A DNA stretch of 64,000 nucleotides from Aphrophora alni (GCA_963513935.1 OY740768.1:840404-904403), one strand, 5' to 3'; positions 46,015 through 57,896 are shown, counted from the first letter of the stretch. The notes: generated by a model not told the origin, from the sequence alone. Numbers and translations are program-made.

Positions 46015-49000
46015 ATGATACGAAATTTTACATGAGGAAAGAAGAAAGTTCAAATTTTACTGTGGTGTTTTCAATTCGAAAATATCTCTTATAGTTTCTG
46101 AGTAATTGATTCGAGAAAACAGCCAATTTTCAAACTTTGCAAAATGGTAAGGTACCCCCCTTGCAGTTTTTTAAGGCGAAAAATCGAGTTTTTGATTTTT
46201 GATTATTTTTATAGCTTACTAGAAGCAGAATTAAATTTGGAGTCGAATGGTGCTATTGAAATTTCAAAATTTTTAATATTTTTTTCATTTTTATCTAATT
46301 TTTGTAAAAATTTCAACATTTAACAATACCAATAATATGCACATCAATAGATGCAGAATTTAATAGAGAATAAACCATTAAAAAATGACTTTGAAATCTC
46401 AAAGGGTTTACGAGTAATTGCAGTTCAAAGTTTTTTCAAAAAAGATCAAAAATTTTTAAACCAACGATATGGGTATCAAAAGATGCAGAATTGAAAGGAG
46501 AATAAACCCTGAAAAAATCACTTTGACAACTCAAATGGTTTAAGAGTTATTGCAATTTATATGTCAATAAAAATAGCTGATTTTAACATTCCACGTTTCG
46601 CCACTTGCAATACCTTTTTAAAACGCCTGTAGCTCCCTAACTATACATCGTAATGATACGAAATTTTACATGAGGAAAGAAGAAAGTTCAAATTTTACTG
46701 TGGTGTTTTCAATTCGAAAATATCTCTTATAGTTTCTGAGTAATTGATTCGAGAAAACAGCCAATTTTCAAACTTTGCAAAATGGTAAGGTACCCCCCTT
46801 GCAGTTTTTTAAGGCGAAAAATCGAGTTTTTGATTTTTGATTATTTTTATAGCTCACTAGAAGCAGAATTAAATTTGGAGTCGAATGGTGCTATTGAAAT
46901 TTCAAAATTTTTAATATTTTTTTCATTTTTATCTAATTTTTGTAAAAATTTCAACATTTAACAATACCAATAATATGCACATCAATAGATGCAGAATTTA
47001 ATAGAGAGTAAACCATTAAAAAATGACTTTGAAATCTCAAAGGGTTTACGAGTAATTGCAGTTCAAAGTTTTTTCAAAAAAGATCAAAATTTTTTTAAAC
47101 CAACGATATGGGTATCAAAAGATGCAGAATTGAAAGGAGAATAAACCCTGAAAAAATCACTTTGACAACTCAAATGGTTTAAGAGTTATTGCAATTTATA
47201 TGTCAATAAAAATAGCTGATTTTAACATTCCACGTTTCGCCACTTGCAATACCTTTTTAAAACGCCTGTAGCTCCCTAACTATACATCGTAATGATACGA
47301 AATTTTACATGAGGAAAGAAGAAAGTTCAAATTTTACTGTGGTGTTTTCAATTCGAAAATATCTCTTATAGTTTCTGAGTAATTGATTCGAGAAAACAGC
47401 CAATTTTCAAACTTTGCAAAATGGTAAGGTACCCCCCTTGCAGTTTTTTAAGGCGAAAAATCGAGTTTTTGATTTTTGATTATTTTTATAGCTTACTAGA
47501 AGCAGAATTAAATTTGGAGTCGAATGGTGCTATTGAAATTTCAAAATTTTTAATATTTTTTTCATTTTTATCTAATTTTTGTAAAAATTTCAACATTTAA
47601 CAATACCAATAATATGCACATCAATAGATGCAGAATTTAATAGAGAGTAAACCATTAAAAAATGACTTTGAAATCTCAAAGGGTTTACGAGTAATTGCAG
47701 TTCAAAGTTTTTTCAAAAAAGATCAAAATTTTTTTAAACCAACGATATGGGTATCAAAAGATGCAGAATTGAAAGGAGAATAAACCCTGAAAAAATCACT
47801 TTGACAACTCAAATGGTTTAAGAGTTATTGCAATTTATATGTCAATAAAAATAGCTGATTTTAACATTTCACGTTTCGCCACTTGCAATACCTTTTTAAA
47901 ACGCCTGTAGCTCCCTAACTATACATCGTAATGATACGAAATTTTACATGAGGAAAGAAGAAAGTTCAAATTTTACTGTGGTGTTTTCAATTCGAAAATA
48001 TCTCTTATAGTTTCTGAGTAATTGATTCGAGAAAACAGCCAATTTTCAAACTTTGCAAAACCCCCCTTGCAGTTTTTTAAGGCGAAAAATCGAGTTTTTG
48101 ATTTTTGATTATTTTTATAGCTTACTAGAAGCAGAATTAAATTTGGAGTCGAATGGTGCTATTGAAATTTCAAAATTTTTAATATTTTTTTCATTTTTAT
48201 CTAATTTTTGTAAAAATTTCAACATTTAACAATACCAATAATATGCACATCAATAGATGCAGAATTTAATAGAGAGTAAACCATTAAAAAATGACTTTGA
48301 AATCTCAAAGGGTTTACGAGTAATTGCAGTTCAAAGTTTTTTCAAAAAAGATCAAAATTTTTTTAAACCAACGATATGGGTATCAAAAGATGCAGAATTG
48401 AAAGGAGAATAAACCCTGAAAAAATCACTTTGACAACTCAAATGGTTTAAGAGTTATTGCAATTTATATGTCAATAAAAATAGCTGATTTTAACATTTCA
48501 CGTTTCGCCACTTGCAATACCTTTTTAAAACGCCTGTAGCTCCCTAACTATACATCGTAATGATACGAAATTTTACATGAGGAAAGAAGAAAGTTCAAAT
48601 TTTACTGTGGTGTTTTCAATTCGAAAATATCTCTTATAGTTTCTGAGTAATTGATTCGAGAAAACAGCCAATTTTCAAACTTTGCAAAATGGTAAGGACC
48701 CCCCTTGCAGTTTTTTAAGGCGAAAAATCGAGTTTTTGATTTTTGATTATTTTTATAGCTTACTAGAAGCAGAATTAAATTTGGAGTCGAATGGTGCTAT
48801 TGAAATTTCAAAATTTTTAATATTTTTTTCATTTTTATCTAATTTTTGTAAAAATTTCAACATTTAACAATACCAATAATATGCACATCAATAGATGCAG
48901 AATTTAATAGAGAATAAACCATTAAAAAATGACTTTGAAATCTCAAAGGGTTTACGAGTAATTGCAGTTCAAAGTTTTTTCAAAAAAGATCAAAATTTTT

Positions 49001-52000
49001 TTAAACCAACGATATGGGTATCAAAAGATGCAGAATTGAAAGGAGAATAAACCCTGAAAAAATCACTTTGACAACTCAAATGGTTTAAGAGTTATTGCAA
49101 TTTATATGTCAATAAAAATAGCTGATTTTAACATTTCACGTTTCGCCACTTGCAATACCTTTTTAAAACGCCTGTAGCTCCCTAACTATACATCGTAATG
49201 ATACGAAATTTTACATGAGGAAAGAAGAAAGTTCAAATTTTACTGTGGTGTTTTCAATTCGAAAATATCTCTTATAGTTTCTGAGTAATTGATTCGAGAA
49301 AACAGCCAATTTTCAAACTTTGCAAAATGGTAAGGTACCCCCCTTGCAGTTTTTTAAGGCGAAAAATCGAGTTTTTGATTTTTGATTATTTTTATAGCTT
49401 ACTAGAAGCAGAATTAAATTTGGAGTCGAATGGTGCTATTGAAATTTCAAAATTTTTAATATTTTTTTCATTTTTATCTAATTTTTGTAAAAATTTCAAC
49501 ATTTAACAATACCAATAATATGCACATCAATAGATGCAGAATTTAATAGAGAATAAACCATTAAAAAATGACTTTGAAATCTCAAAGGGTTTACGAGTAA
49601 TTGCAGTTCAAAGTTTTTTCAAAAAAGATCAAAAATTTTTAAACCAACGATATGGGTATCAAAAGATGCAGAATTGAAAGGAGAATAAACCCTGAAAAAA
49701 TCACTTTGACAACTCAAATGGTTTAAGAGTTATTGCAATTTATATGTCAATAAAAATAGCTGATTTTAACATTCCACGTTTCGCCACTTGCAATACCTTT
49801 TTAAAACGCCTGTAGCTCCCTAACTATACATCGTAATGATACGAAATTTTACATGAGGAAAGAAGAAAGTTCAAATTTTACTGTGGTGTTTTCAATTCGA
49901 AAATATCTCTTATAGTTTCTGAGTAATTGATTCGAGAAAACAGCCAATTTTCAAACTTTGCAAAATGGTAAGGTACCCCCCTTGCAGTTTTTTAAGGCGA
50001 AAAATCGAGTTTTTGATTTTTGATTATTTTTATAGCTCACTAGAAGCAGAATTAAATTTGGAGTCGAATGGTGCTATTGAAATTTCAAAATTTTTAATAT
50101 TTTTTTCATTTTTATCTAATTTTTGTAAAAATTTCAACATTTAACAATACCAATAATATGCACATCAATAGATGCAGAATTTAATAGAGAGTAAACCATT
50201 AAAAAATGACTTTGAAATCTCAAAGGGTTTACGAGTAATTGCAGTTCAAAGTTTTTTCAAAAAAGATCAAAATTTTTTTAAACCAACGATATGGGTATCA
50301 AAAGATGCAGAATTGAAAGGAGAATAAACCCTGAAAAAATCACTTTGACAACTCAAATGGTTTAAGAGTTATTGCAATTTATATGTCAATAAAAATAGCT
50401 GATTTTAACATTCCACGTTTCGCCACTTGCAATACCTTTTTAAAACGCCTGTAGCTCCCTAACTATACATCGTAATGATACGAAATTTTACATGAGGAAA
50501 GAAGAAAGTTCAAATTTTACTGTGGTGTTTTCAATTCGAAAATATCTCTTATAGTTTCTGAGTAATTGATTCGAGAAAACAGCCAATTTTCAAACTTTGC
50601 AAAATGGTAAGGTACCCCCCTTGCAGTTTTTTAAGGCGAAAAATCGAGTTTTTGATTTTTGATTATTTTTATAGCTTACTAGAAGCAGAATTAAATTTGG
50701 AGTCGAATGGTGCTATTGAAATTTCAAAATTTTTAATATTTTTTTCATTTTTATCTAATTTTTGTAAAAATTTCAACATTTAACAATACCAATAATATGC
50801 ACATCAATAGATGCAGAATTTAATAGAGAGTAAACCATTAAAAAATGACTTTGAAATCTCAAAGGGTTTACGAGTAATTGCAGTTCAAAGTTTTTTCAAA
50901 AAAGATCAAAATTTTTTTAAACCAACGATATGGGTATCAAAAGATGCAGAATTGAAAGGAGAATAAACCCTGAAAAAATCACTTTGACAACTCAAATGGT
51001 TTAAGAGTTATTGCAATTTATATGTCAATAAAAATAGCTGATTTTAACATTTCACGTTTCGCCACTTGCAATACCTTTTTAAAACGCCTGTAGCTCCCTA
51101 ACTATACATCGTAATGATACGAAATTTTACATGAGGAAAGAAGAAAGTTCAAATTTTACTGTGGTGTTTTCAATTCGAAAATATCTCTTATAGTTTCTGA
51201 GTAATTGATTCGAGAAAACAGCCAATTTTCAAACTTTGCAAAACCCCCCTTGCAGTTTTTTAAGGCGAAAAATCGAGTTTTTGATTTTTGATTATTTTTA
51301 TAGCTTACTAGAAGCAGAATTAAATTTGGAGTCGAATGGTGCTATTGAAATTTCAAAATTTTTAATATTTTTTTCATTTTTATCTAATTTTTGTAAAAAT
51401 TTCAACATTTAACAATACCAATAATATGCACATCAATAGATGCAGAATTTAATAGAGAGTAAACCATTAAAAAATGACTTTGAAATCTCAAAGGGTTTAC
51501 GAGTAATTGCAGTTCAAAGTTTTTTCAAAAAAGATCAAAATTTTTTTAAACCAACGATATGGGTATCAAAAGATGCAGAATTGAAAGGAGAATAAACCCT
51601 GAAAAAATCACTTTGACAACTCAAATGGTTTAAGAGTTATTGCAATTTATATGTCAATAAAAATAGCTGATTTTAACATTTCACGTTTCGCCACTTGCAA
51701 TACCTTTTTAAAACGCCTGTAGCTCCCTAACTATACATCGTAATGATACGAAATTTTACATGAGGAAAGAAGAAAGTTCAAATTTTACTGTGGTGTTTTC
51801 AATTCGAAAATATCTCTTATAGTTTCTGAGTAATTGATTCGAGAAAACAGCCAATTTTCAAACTTTGCAAAATGGTAAGGACCCCCCTTGCAGTTTTTTA
51901 AGGCGAAAAATCGAGTTTTTGATTTTTGATTATTTTTATAGCTTACTAGAAGCAGAATTAAATTTGGAGTCGAATGGTGCTATTGAAATTTCAAAATTTT

Positions 52001-52380
52001 TAATATTTTTTTCATTTTTATCTAATTTTTGTAAAAATTTCAACATTTAACAATACCAATAATATGCACATCAATAGATGCAGAATTTAATAGAGAATAA
52101 ACCATTAAAAAATGACTTTGAAATCTCAAAGGGTTTACGAGTAATTGCAGTTCAAAGTTTTTTCAAAAAAGATCAAAAATTTTTTAAACCAACGATATGG
52201 GTATCAAAAGATGCAGAATTGAAAGGAGAATAAACCCTGAAAAAATCACTTTGACAACTCAAATGGTTTAAGAGTTATTGCAATTTATATGTCAATAAAA
52301 ATAGCTGATTTTAACATTTCACGTTTCGCCACTTGCAATACCTTTTTAAAACGCCTGTAGCTCCCTAACTATACATCGTA
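46015..52380. repeat. Tandem duplication of a 5-monomer block (3,183 bp x 2)
   Basis: Copies 73-77 (46,015-49,197) and 78-82 (49,198-52,380) are the clearest higher-order pair. Shared rare markers in the same order are: a shortened caaaaatttttaaacc in the first copy; cattccacg in the first and second; agctcactag in the second (46,851 and 50,034); loss of the 10 bp tggtaaggta in the fourth (junctions at 48,060 and 51,243); and ggacccccc plus gagaataaacc in the fifth. Both blocks are exactly 3,183 bp, which is 12 bp less than five monomers, as the shared deletions predict. Confidence 0.9.
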
Positions 52381-55012
52381 ATGATACGAAATTTTACATG
52401 AGGAAAGAAGAAAGTTCAGATTTTACTGTGGTGTTTTCAATTCGAAAATATCTCTTATAGTTTCTGAGTAATTGATTCGAGAAAACAGCCAATTTTCAAA
52501 CTTTGCAAAATGGTAAGGTACCCCCCCCCTTGCAGTTTTTTAAGGCGAAAAATCGAGTTTTTGATTTTTGATTATTTTTATAGCTTACTAGAAGCAGAAT
52601 TAAATTTGGAGTCGAATGGTGCTATTGAAATTTCAAAATTTTTAATATTTTTTTCATTTTTATCTAATTTTTGTAAAAATTTCAACATTTAACAATACCA
52701 ATAATATGCACATCAATAGATGCAGAATTTAATAGAGAATAAACCATTAAAAAATGACTTTGAAATCTCAAAGGGTTTACGAGTAATTGCAGTTCAAAGT
52801 TTTTTCAAAAAAGATCAAAAATTTTTTAAACCAACGATATGGGTATCAAAAGATGCAGAATTGAAAGGAGAATAAACCCTGAAAAAATCACTTTGACAAC
52901 TCAAATGGTTTAAGAGTTATTGCAATTTATATGTCAATAAAAATAGCTGATTTTAACATTTCACGTTTCGCCACTTGCAATACCTTTTTAAAACGCCTGT
53001 AGCTCCCTAACTATACATCGTAATGATACGAAATTTTACATGGGGAAAGAAGAAAGTTCAAATTTTACTGTGGTGTTTTCAATTCGAAAATATCTCTTAT
53101 AGTTTCTGAGTAATTGATTCGAGAAAACAGCCAATTTTCAAACTTTGCAAAATGGTAAGGTACCCCCCTTGCAGTTTTTTAAGGCGAAAAATCGAGTTTT
53201 TGATTTTTGATTATTTTTATAGCTTACTAGAAGCAGAATTAAATTTGGAGTCGAATGGTGCTATTGAAATTTCAAAATTTTTAATATTTTTTTCATTTTT
53301 ATCTAATTTTTGTAAAAATTTCAACATTTAACAATACCAATAATATGCACATCAATAGATGCAGAATTTAATAGAGAATAAACCATTAAAAAATGACTTT
53401 GAAATCTCAAAGGGTTTACGAGTAATTGTAGTTCAAAGTTTTTTCAAAAAAGATCAAAAATTTTTTAAACCAACGATATGGGTATCAAAAGATGCAGAAT
53501 TGAAAGGAGAATAAACCCTGAAAAAATCACTTTGACAACTCAAATGGTTTAAGAGTTATTGCAATTTATATGTCAATAAAAATAGCTGATTTTAACATTT
53601 CACGTTTCGCCACTTGCAATACCTTTTTAAAACGCCTGTAGCTCCCTAACTATACATCGTAATGATACGAAATTTTACATGAGGAAAGAAGAAAGTTCAA
53701 ATTTTACTGTGGTGTTTTCAATTCGAAAATATCTCTTATAGTTTCTGAGTAATTGATTCGAGAAAACAGCCAATTTTCAAACTTTGCAAAATGGTAAGGT
53801 ACCCCCCCCTTGCAGTTTTTTAAGGCGAAAAATCGAGTTTTTGATTTTTGATTATTTTTATAGCTTACTAGAAGCAGAATTAAATTTGGAGTCGAGTGGT
53901 GCTATTGAAATTTTAAAATTTTTAATATTTTTTTCATTTTTATCTAATTTTTGTAAAAATTTCAACATAACAATACCAATAATATGCACATCAATAGATG
54001 CAGAATTTAATAGAGAATAAACCATTAAAAAATGACTTTGAAATCTCAAAGGGTTGACGAGTAATTGCAGTTCAAAGTTTTTTCAAAAAAGATCAAAAAT
54101 TTTTTAAACCAACGATATGGGTATCAAAAGATGCAGAATTGAAAGGAGAATAAACCCTGAAAAAATCACTTTGACAACTCAAATGGTTTAAGAGTTATTG
54201 CAATTTATATGTCAATAAAAATAGCTGATTTTAACATTTCACGTTTCGCCACTTGCAATACCTTTTTAAAACGCCTGTAGCTCCCTAACTATACATCGTA
54301 ATGATACGAAATTTTACATGAGGAAAGAAGAAAGTTCAAATTTTACTGTGGTGTTTTCAATTCGAAAATATCTCTTATAGTTTCTGAGTAATTGATTCGA
54401 GAAAACAGCCAATTTTCAAACTTTGCAAAATGGTAAGGACCCCCCTTGCAGTTTTTTAAGGCGAAAAATCGAGTTTTTGATTTTTGATTATTTTTATAGC
54501 TTACTAGAAGCAGAATTAAATTTGGAGTCGAGTGGTGCTATTGAAATTTCAAAATTTTAAATATTTTTTTCATTTTTATCTAATTTTTGTAAAAATTTCA
54601 ACATTTAACAATACCAATAATATGCACATCAATAGATGCAGAATTTAATAGAGAGTAAACCATTAAAAAATGACTTTGAAATCTCAAAGGGTTTACGAGT
54701 AATTGCAGTTCAAAGTTTTTTCAAAAAAGATCAAAATTTTTTTAAACCAACTATATGGGTATCAAAAGATGCAGAATTGAAAGGAGAATAAACCCTGAAA
54801 AAATCACTTTGACAACTCAAATGGTTTAAGAGTTATTGCAATTTATATGTCAATAAAAATAGCTGATTTTAACATTTCACGTTTCGCCACTTGCAATACC
54901 TTTTTAAAACGCCTGTAGCTCCCTAACTATACATCGTAATGATACGAAATTTTACATGAGGAAAGAAGAAAGTTCAAATTTTACTGTGGTGTTTTCAATT
55001 CGAAAATATCTC
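52381..55012. repeat. Diverged terminal monomers of the array (copies 83-86 and partial 87)
   Basis: The last four complete monomers carry more private changes than interior ones. These include a 9-C tract (52,521-52,529), an 8-C tract in copy 85, loss of two bases in aacataacaata (near 53,967), gggttgacg (54,052-54,060), tacatgggg (53,037-53,045), a deletion giving aaggacc (54,434-54,440), and ctatatggg (54,751-54,759). Satellite theory predicts this for array edges, where unequal exchange homogenises poorly. The partial copy 87 (54,939-55,012) stops within the monomer. Confidence 0.85.
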
Positions 55013-55095
55013 CAACCAAATTTAACAATATTTAAATTAATAATAATAAATAATAATAATTAACAATAATCAAATTTAACAATACCAATGATATA
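55013..55095. other. Array-flank junction, AT-rich with a satellite-like scrap
   Basis: This 83-bp stretch separates the satellite from the LINE. It contains a taa-rich simple stretch and two copies of caaatttaacaata (starting near 55,018 and 55,071). The second copy continues as atttaacaataccaatgata, which matches monomer positions 304-322 with one or two mismatches. It is therefore partly satellite-derived. It could be filler DNA from a break repair that ended the array, or a decayed monomer split by later insertions. Confidence 0.55.
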
Positions 55096-55524
55096 TAGAA
55101 TAGAATAGAAAAAGTACTTTATTTTGACATGTATTCCATACAAAATATAAAATAAATTCACAAATAATTAATTATAGGAGATAAAATAAAATGAAATAAA
55201 CTAATAATATTCTTACTTTACAGCAATGGTCTTTTTGACTGTCAGCTGGGTTGGCATAAACAAAACAATATAGTTAAAAATTTCTGAGTCACATATATAT
55301 TTACACATATAGACCTGTGTGTATATAACCTTCCTTCCATCAGTGCACCCATACATATATAATCATACAAAATATTCAATATACATGACTATAGAGTTAA
55401 TTAATTTGGCACCAGCTATACAATTAAAATTACTTACATTTATTTATATAAATAGATTTACAGTAATCCTTCCAAGAATTTTGGTGTAACCCCCCTCCCC
55501 AACCAAAATTTTGTGTATTGTTAG
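55096..55524 (-). other. LINE 3' untranslated region and ctatt-repeat tail
   Basis: About 430 bp lie downstream (minus strand) of the final TAA of the reverse transcriptase frame. The stretch is AT-rich, has a C-rich run on the plus strand (cccccctcccc, near 55,490-55,500), and ends with an aataaa-like stretch directly followed by pentameric ctatt units. No ORF is present. The tail repeat is the sort of 3' signal that RT recognises in some LINE groups; that role is inferred. Confidence 0.6.
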
Positions 55525-57143
55525 TTAAAAATTAAATTCATTTATTAATTCCCATCTAAATTTCCATGCAATCTTCATGAATTTACCCAATCTCCATCAA
55601 TTTCTCCCGTTTAATAAATGTTCAAATTCCCCCCTATTTAAACTGTGTTTGAAAAAGCACAAATTTCTTATATCGGCTAGGATAGGACAGCGAGCAATAA
55701 AATGGTAAACTGTCTCGTTTTCATTTATGTTGCATAAGGAGCATAACCATATTTTATCGTTACATCACGGTTTATAGTTTAAGTCAACAAGTTCAGCCTT
55801 TGCTTTGATGATCCAACTTATTGTTTGTATATCATATTTATCAAATAAAACAAGTCTACTGCCGAGTTGAAAGTCAAGGTCCTGGTACTGTTTGTGATAT
55901 GTCGCATTTCTTGCCCTCTGTAAACATTCACCCTCCCAAGTAGCTCTGACCGCTTCAATAACACTAAGCATCTGTTCACGTAGCCTATCAATATTGCTCA
56001 TATCCACATCAATCCCGTATTTAGATCCTAACACTTTCCACTCCTGGCACCAGTAAATGCCCCTTTTTATTATTTGTTTAGCAAGAATGTTTGGCAATCT
56101 ATTCTTTGGTAAAGCTACAACCCTTAAAAGGAAATTCAGGTGGATTCTCAATGTAAACAAATAAACCTTTTCAAACCCTGTTTCTAAAAACAAGACATAA
56201 TTTGGGGTGTTATTTGGCAACTTAAATATTCTTTTTATAAATAATCTAAATACCCCTTCCAATTCATCGCTTTCCTTGTAGCCCCAGACCTGGGAACTGT
56301 AGCATAAAACCGCTTTCACAATAGAATTAAAACATATAAACTTGGCACTAAGTGGGACCCTCTCGTTACGCCATACCGCGTTTATAGCATATTTTGCAGC
56401 CATAAATTTGTCCTTAAATTGAGTTTCCCATGACAATGATGGAGTAAATATAACACCCAAGTATTTATATTTATTGACAACCTCTACCCGTTGCCTTTTG
56501 TACCACCACTTCTCATTTCTACACAACTGACCTCCTTTCCTAAAAACCATTATTTTAGATTTACTTAAATTAACACGAAGATTCCATTTGTTACAATAAT
56601 TTTCGAGTTTATTTATCATACTCTGCAAACTACCAGGAGTAGGGGACAGAATAACAATATCATCTGCATACAATAAAACACTGACCTTAACCCTTCAAAA
56701 TCGCATCCTCCACCTAAAATATCAGCCAAATCGTTCACAAATAAAGAGAATAGCAATGGACTTAAAATACAGCCTTGTTTCAAACCCATATTAGTTTCAA
56801 AACATTTCGTTACGCCCGCATTACACCATACTTCCGATGTTGTACCTTTGTAAAGCTCTTTTATAATATTCAGCATATGAGAAGAAACACCCAAACACGA
56901 TAACTTAAAATACAGCGCCTTTCTATCAATAGTATCAAAAGCAGAGGAAAAATCTACAAAAAAACAATTCAGTTTCGCCCGCTTCTTTGACAGTTGCAAC
57001 TGAATCATACTAGTTAAGTTGAATATGTTATCTATGGTGGAATAACCCTTTCTAAATCCGGCTTGAAATTCACTAATTATTTGATGTCTATGTACCCAAT
57101 TGTTTAATCGATTGTGCAATAAACAAAACAAACTACTAGACAC
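55525..57143 (-). pseudogene. Reverse transcriptase ORF of the LINE, broken by one frameshift and two TGA codons
   Basis: The enzyme would copy the element's RNA into DNA at a nicked chromosomal target. The first open segment (57,143 to 56,616) holds QAGFRKGYST at residues 27-36, motif A FVDFSSAFDT with catalytic Asp64, and motif B GLKQGCILSPLLF at 120-132. The reading frame then shifts near 56,675-56,678, where a run of four A on the plus strand appears one base short. The second segment (56,673 to 55,765) starts with motif C YADD, then motif D LSKSKIMVF (36-44) and KYLGV (70-74), followed by the thumb and C-terminal region. TGA at 55,765-55,767 interrupts the frame. Beyond it the same frame encodes a CCHC knuckle (Cys at 55,741-55,743 and 55,732-55,734, His at 55,702-55,704, Cys at 55,687-55,689). 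A second TGA lies at 55,597-55,599 and the natural-looking end is TAA at 55,525-55,527. The GTG at 57,143 is not a real start. Confidence 0.88.
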
Positions 57144-57822
57144 TCTATAGTCAACTTTATGAACTAACTTCCCCCTCCACTTTGCATTTAGATTGCCGCA
57201 ATTAGAATGTCATTTTGAGGTTATGTTTCTTTTGTCTCCTCAACTGCTAAATTGGTCTTACCAATACCAAGACACTTACTTATATACCCAAATAAACTAC
57301 TAGACACTCTATAGTCAACTTTGTGAACTAACTTCCCCCTCCACTATTCATTTAAATTATCACAGTACAGGTGTTGAAGAAACCATACTAATGGAAATTA
57401 ACATTGTCAATTTTGAGATTATGTTTCTTTAAGAGAGATGTCTCCTCAACTGCCTAATGTGCCCTCCCTCCCACCCAAACAAACTAGTAGATGCTCTATA
57501 GTTCACTTCGTGAACTAACTACCCCCTCCACTATTCATTTAAATTGTCACAGTACAGGTGTTGAAGAAACCATACTAATGAAAATTAAGATTGTTAATTT
57601 TGAGGTTATGTTTCTTTAAGAGTGATGTTGTCTCCTCAACTGCCTAATGTGTAAAACAAACTAGTAGACGCTCTATAGTTCACTTTGTGATCTAACTACC
57701 CCCTCCACTTTTCATTTAGATTGCTACAGTGAGAAACTACTCTATATTAAGATTGTCAGGTAGAGGGCTCAATGAAAGGAACTAATGAAAACTAGGATTG
57801 TCAATTTTGAGGTTATGTTATT
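57129..57822. repeat. Minisatellite of four diverged units (165-186 bp)
   Basis: Four units start near 57,129, 57,294, 57,480 and 57,657. Each opens with caaact(a/c/g)(c/g)tag followed by ctctatagt(c/t)(a/c)act, then ctaact(t/a)ccccctccac, and later contains tgaggttatgt and, in the first three, ctcctcaactgc. Units 2 and 3 are the closest, about 90% by eye. Units 1 and 4 are rearranged in their middles. It is unrelated to the 639-bp satellite. The minus-strand LINE reading frame begins inside unit 1, so the LINE appears to be truncated at or inserted into this repeat. Confidence 0.8.
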
Positions 57823-57896
57823 CCCTCTCGCATGATTAACCTTGTCTTCCTTAAAAAAAATATTAAAAAAAAAACAAAACAAAATATATATTGGAA

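Larger units (their letters stand above)
1..55012. repeat. Satellite DNA array, 639-bp monomer, 86 full copies plus a 74-bp partial copy
   Basis: The same sequence recurs head to tail with no interruption. Taking the segment that begins atgatacgaaattttac as the start, copies begin at 1, 640, 1279, 1919, 2558 and so on up to 54,939. The spacing is 639 bp, changed only by small indels. The array ends inside a monomer at 55,012, where atatctc is followed by foreign sequence instead of ttatag. Copies are nearly identical, with typically zero to a few differences each by eye, so the array is recently homogenised. It is AT-rich with many A and T tracts, one short C tract and no coding capacity. The left end is the window edge, so the true size is unknown. 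Such arrays are usual in pericentromeric, centromeric or subtelomeric heterochromatin; which applies here cannot be told from the sequence. Confidence 0.98.
55096..57143 (-). mobile_element. 5'-truncated, decayed non-LTR retrotransposon (LINE)
   Basis: A minus-strand element whose remaining part is the 3' half: reverse transcriptase, C-terminal domain, 3' UTR and tail. The minus-strand 3' end reads aaataaagtac followed by a run of ctatt units (plus strand tagaatagaatagaa at 55,096-55,110). That matches LINE families that end in short tandem repeats rather than poly(A). No endonuclease domain or first ORF is present, which is typical of 5' truncation during target-primed reverse transcription. 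The 5' boundary is uncertain: recognisable RT homology begins near 57,130, where a separate tandem repeat starts. No target-site duplication was found. The clade is not assigned; the RT and CCHC layout is common to several arthropod LINE groups. Confidence 0.85.

Noticed and set aside
48682..54049. Several 60-78-codon ORFs on both strands in satellite copies 77, 82, 83 and 85
   Set aside because: All arise from indels near the C tract or the aacattt segment of the satellite. Two are identical only because of the 3,183-bp block duplication. No protein features.
1..55012. CRISPR-like or bacterial repeat array
   Set aside because: Repeats are 639 bp with no unique spacers, and the flanks are eukaryotic LINE and intron-like sequence.
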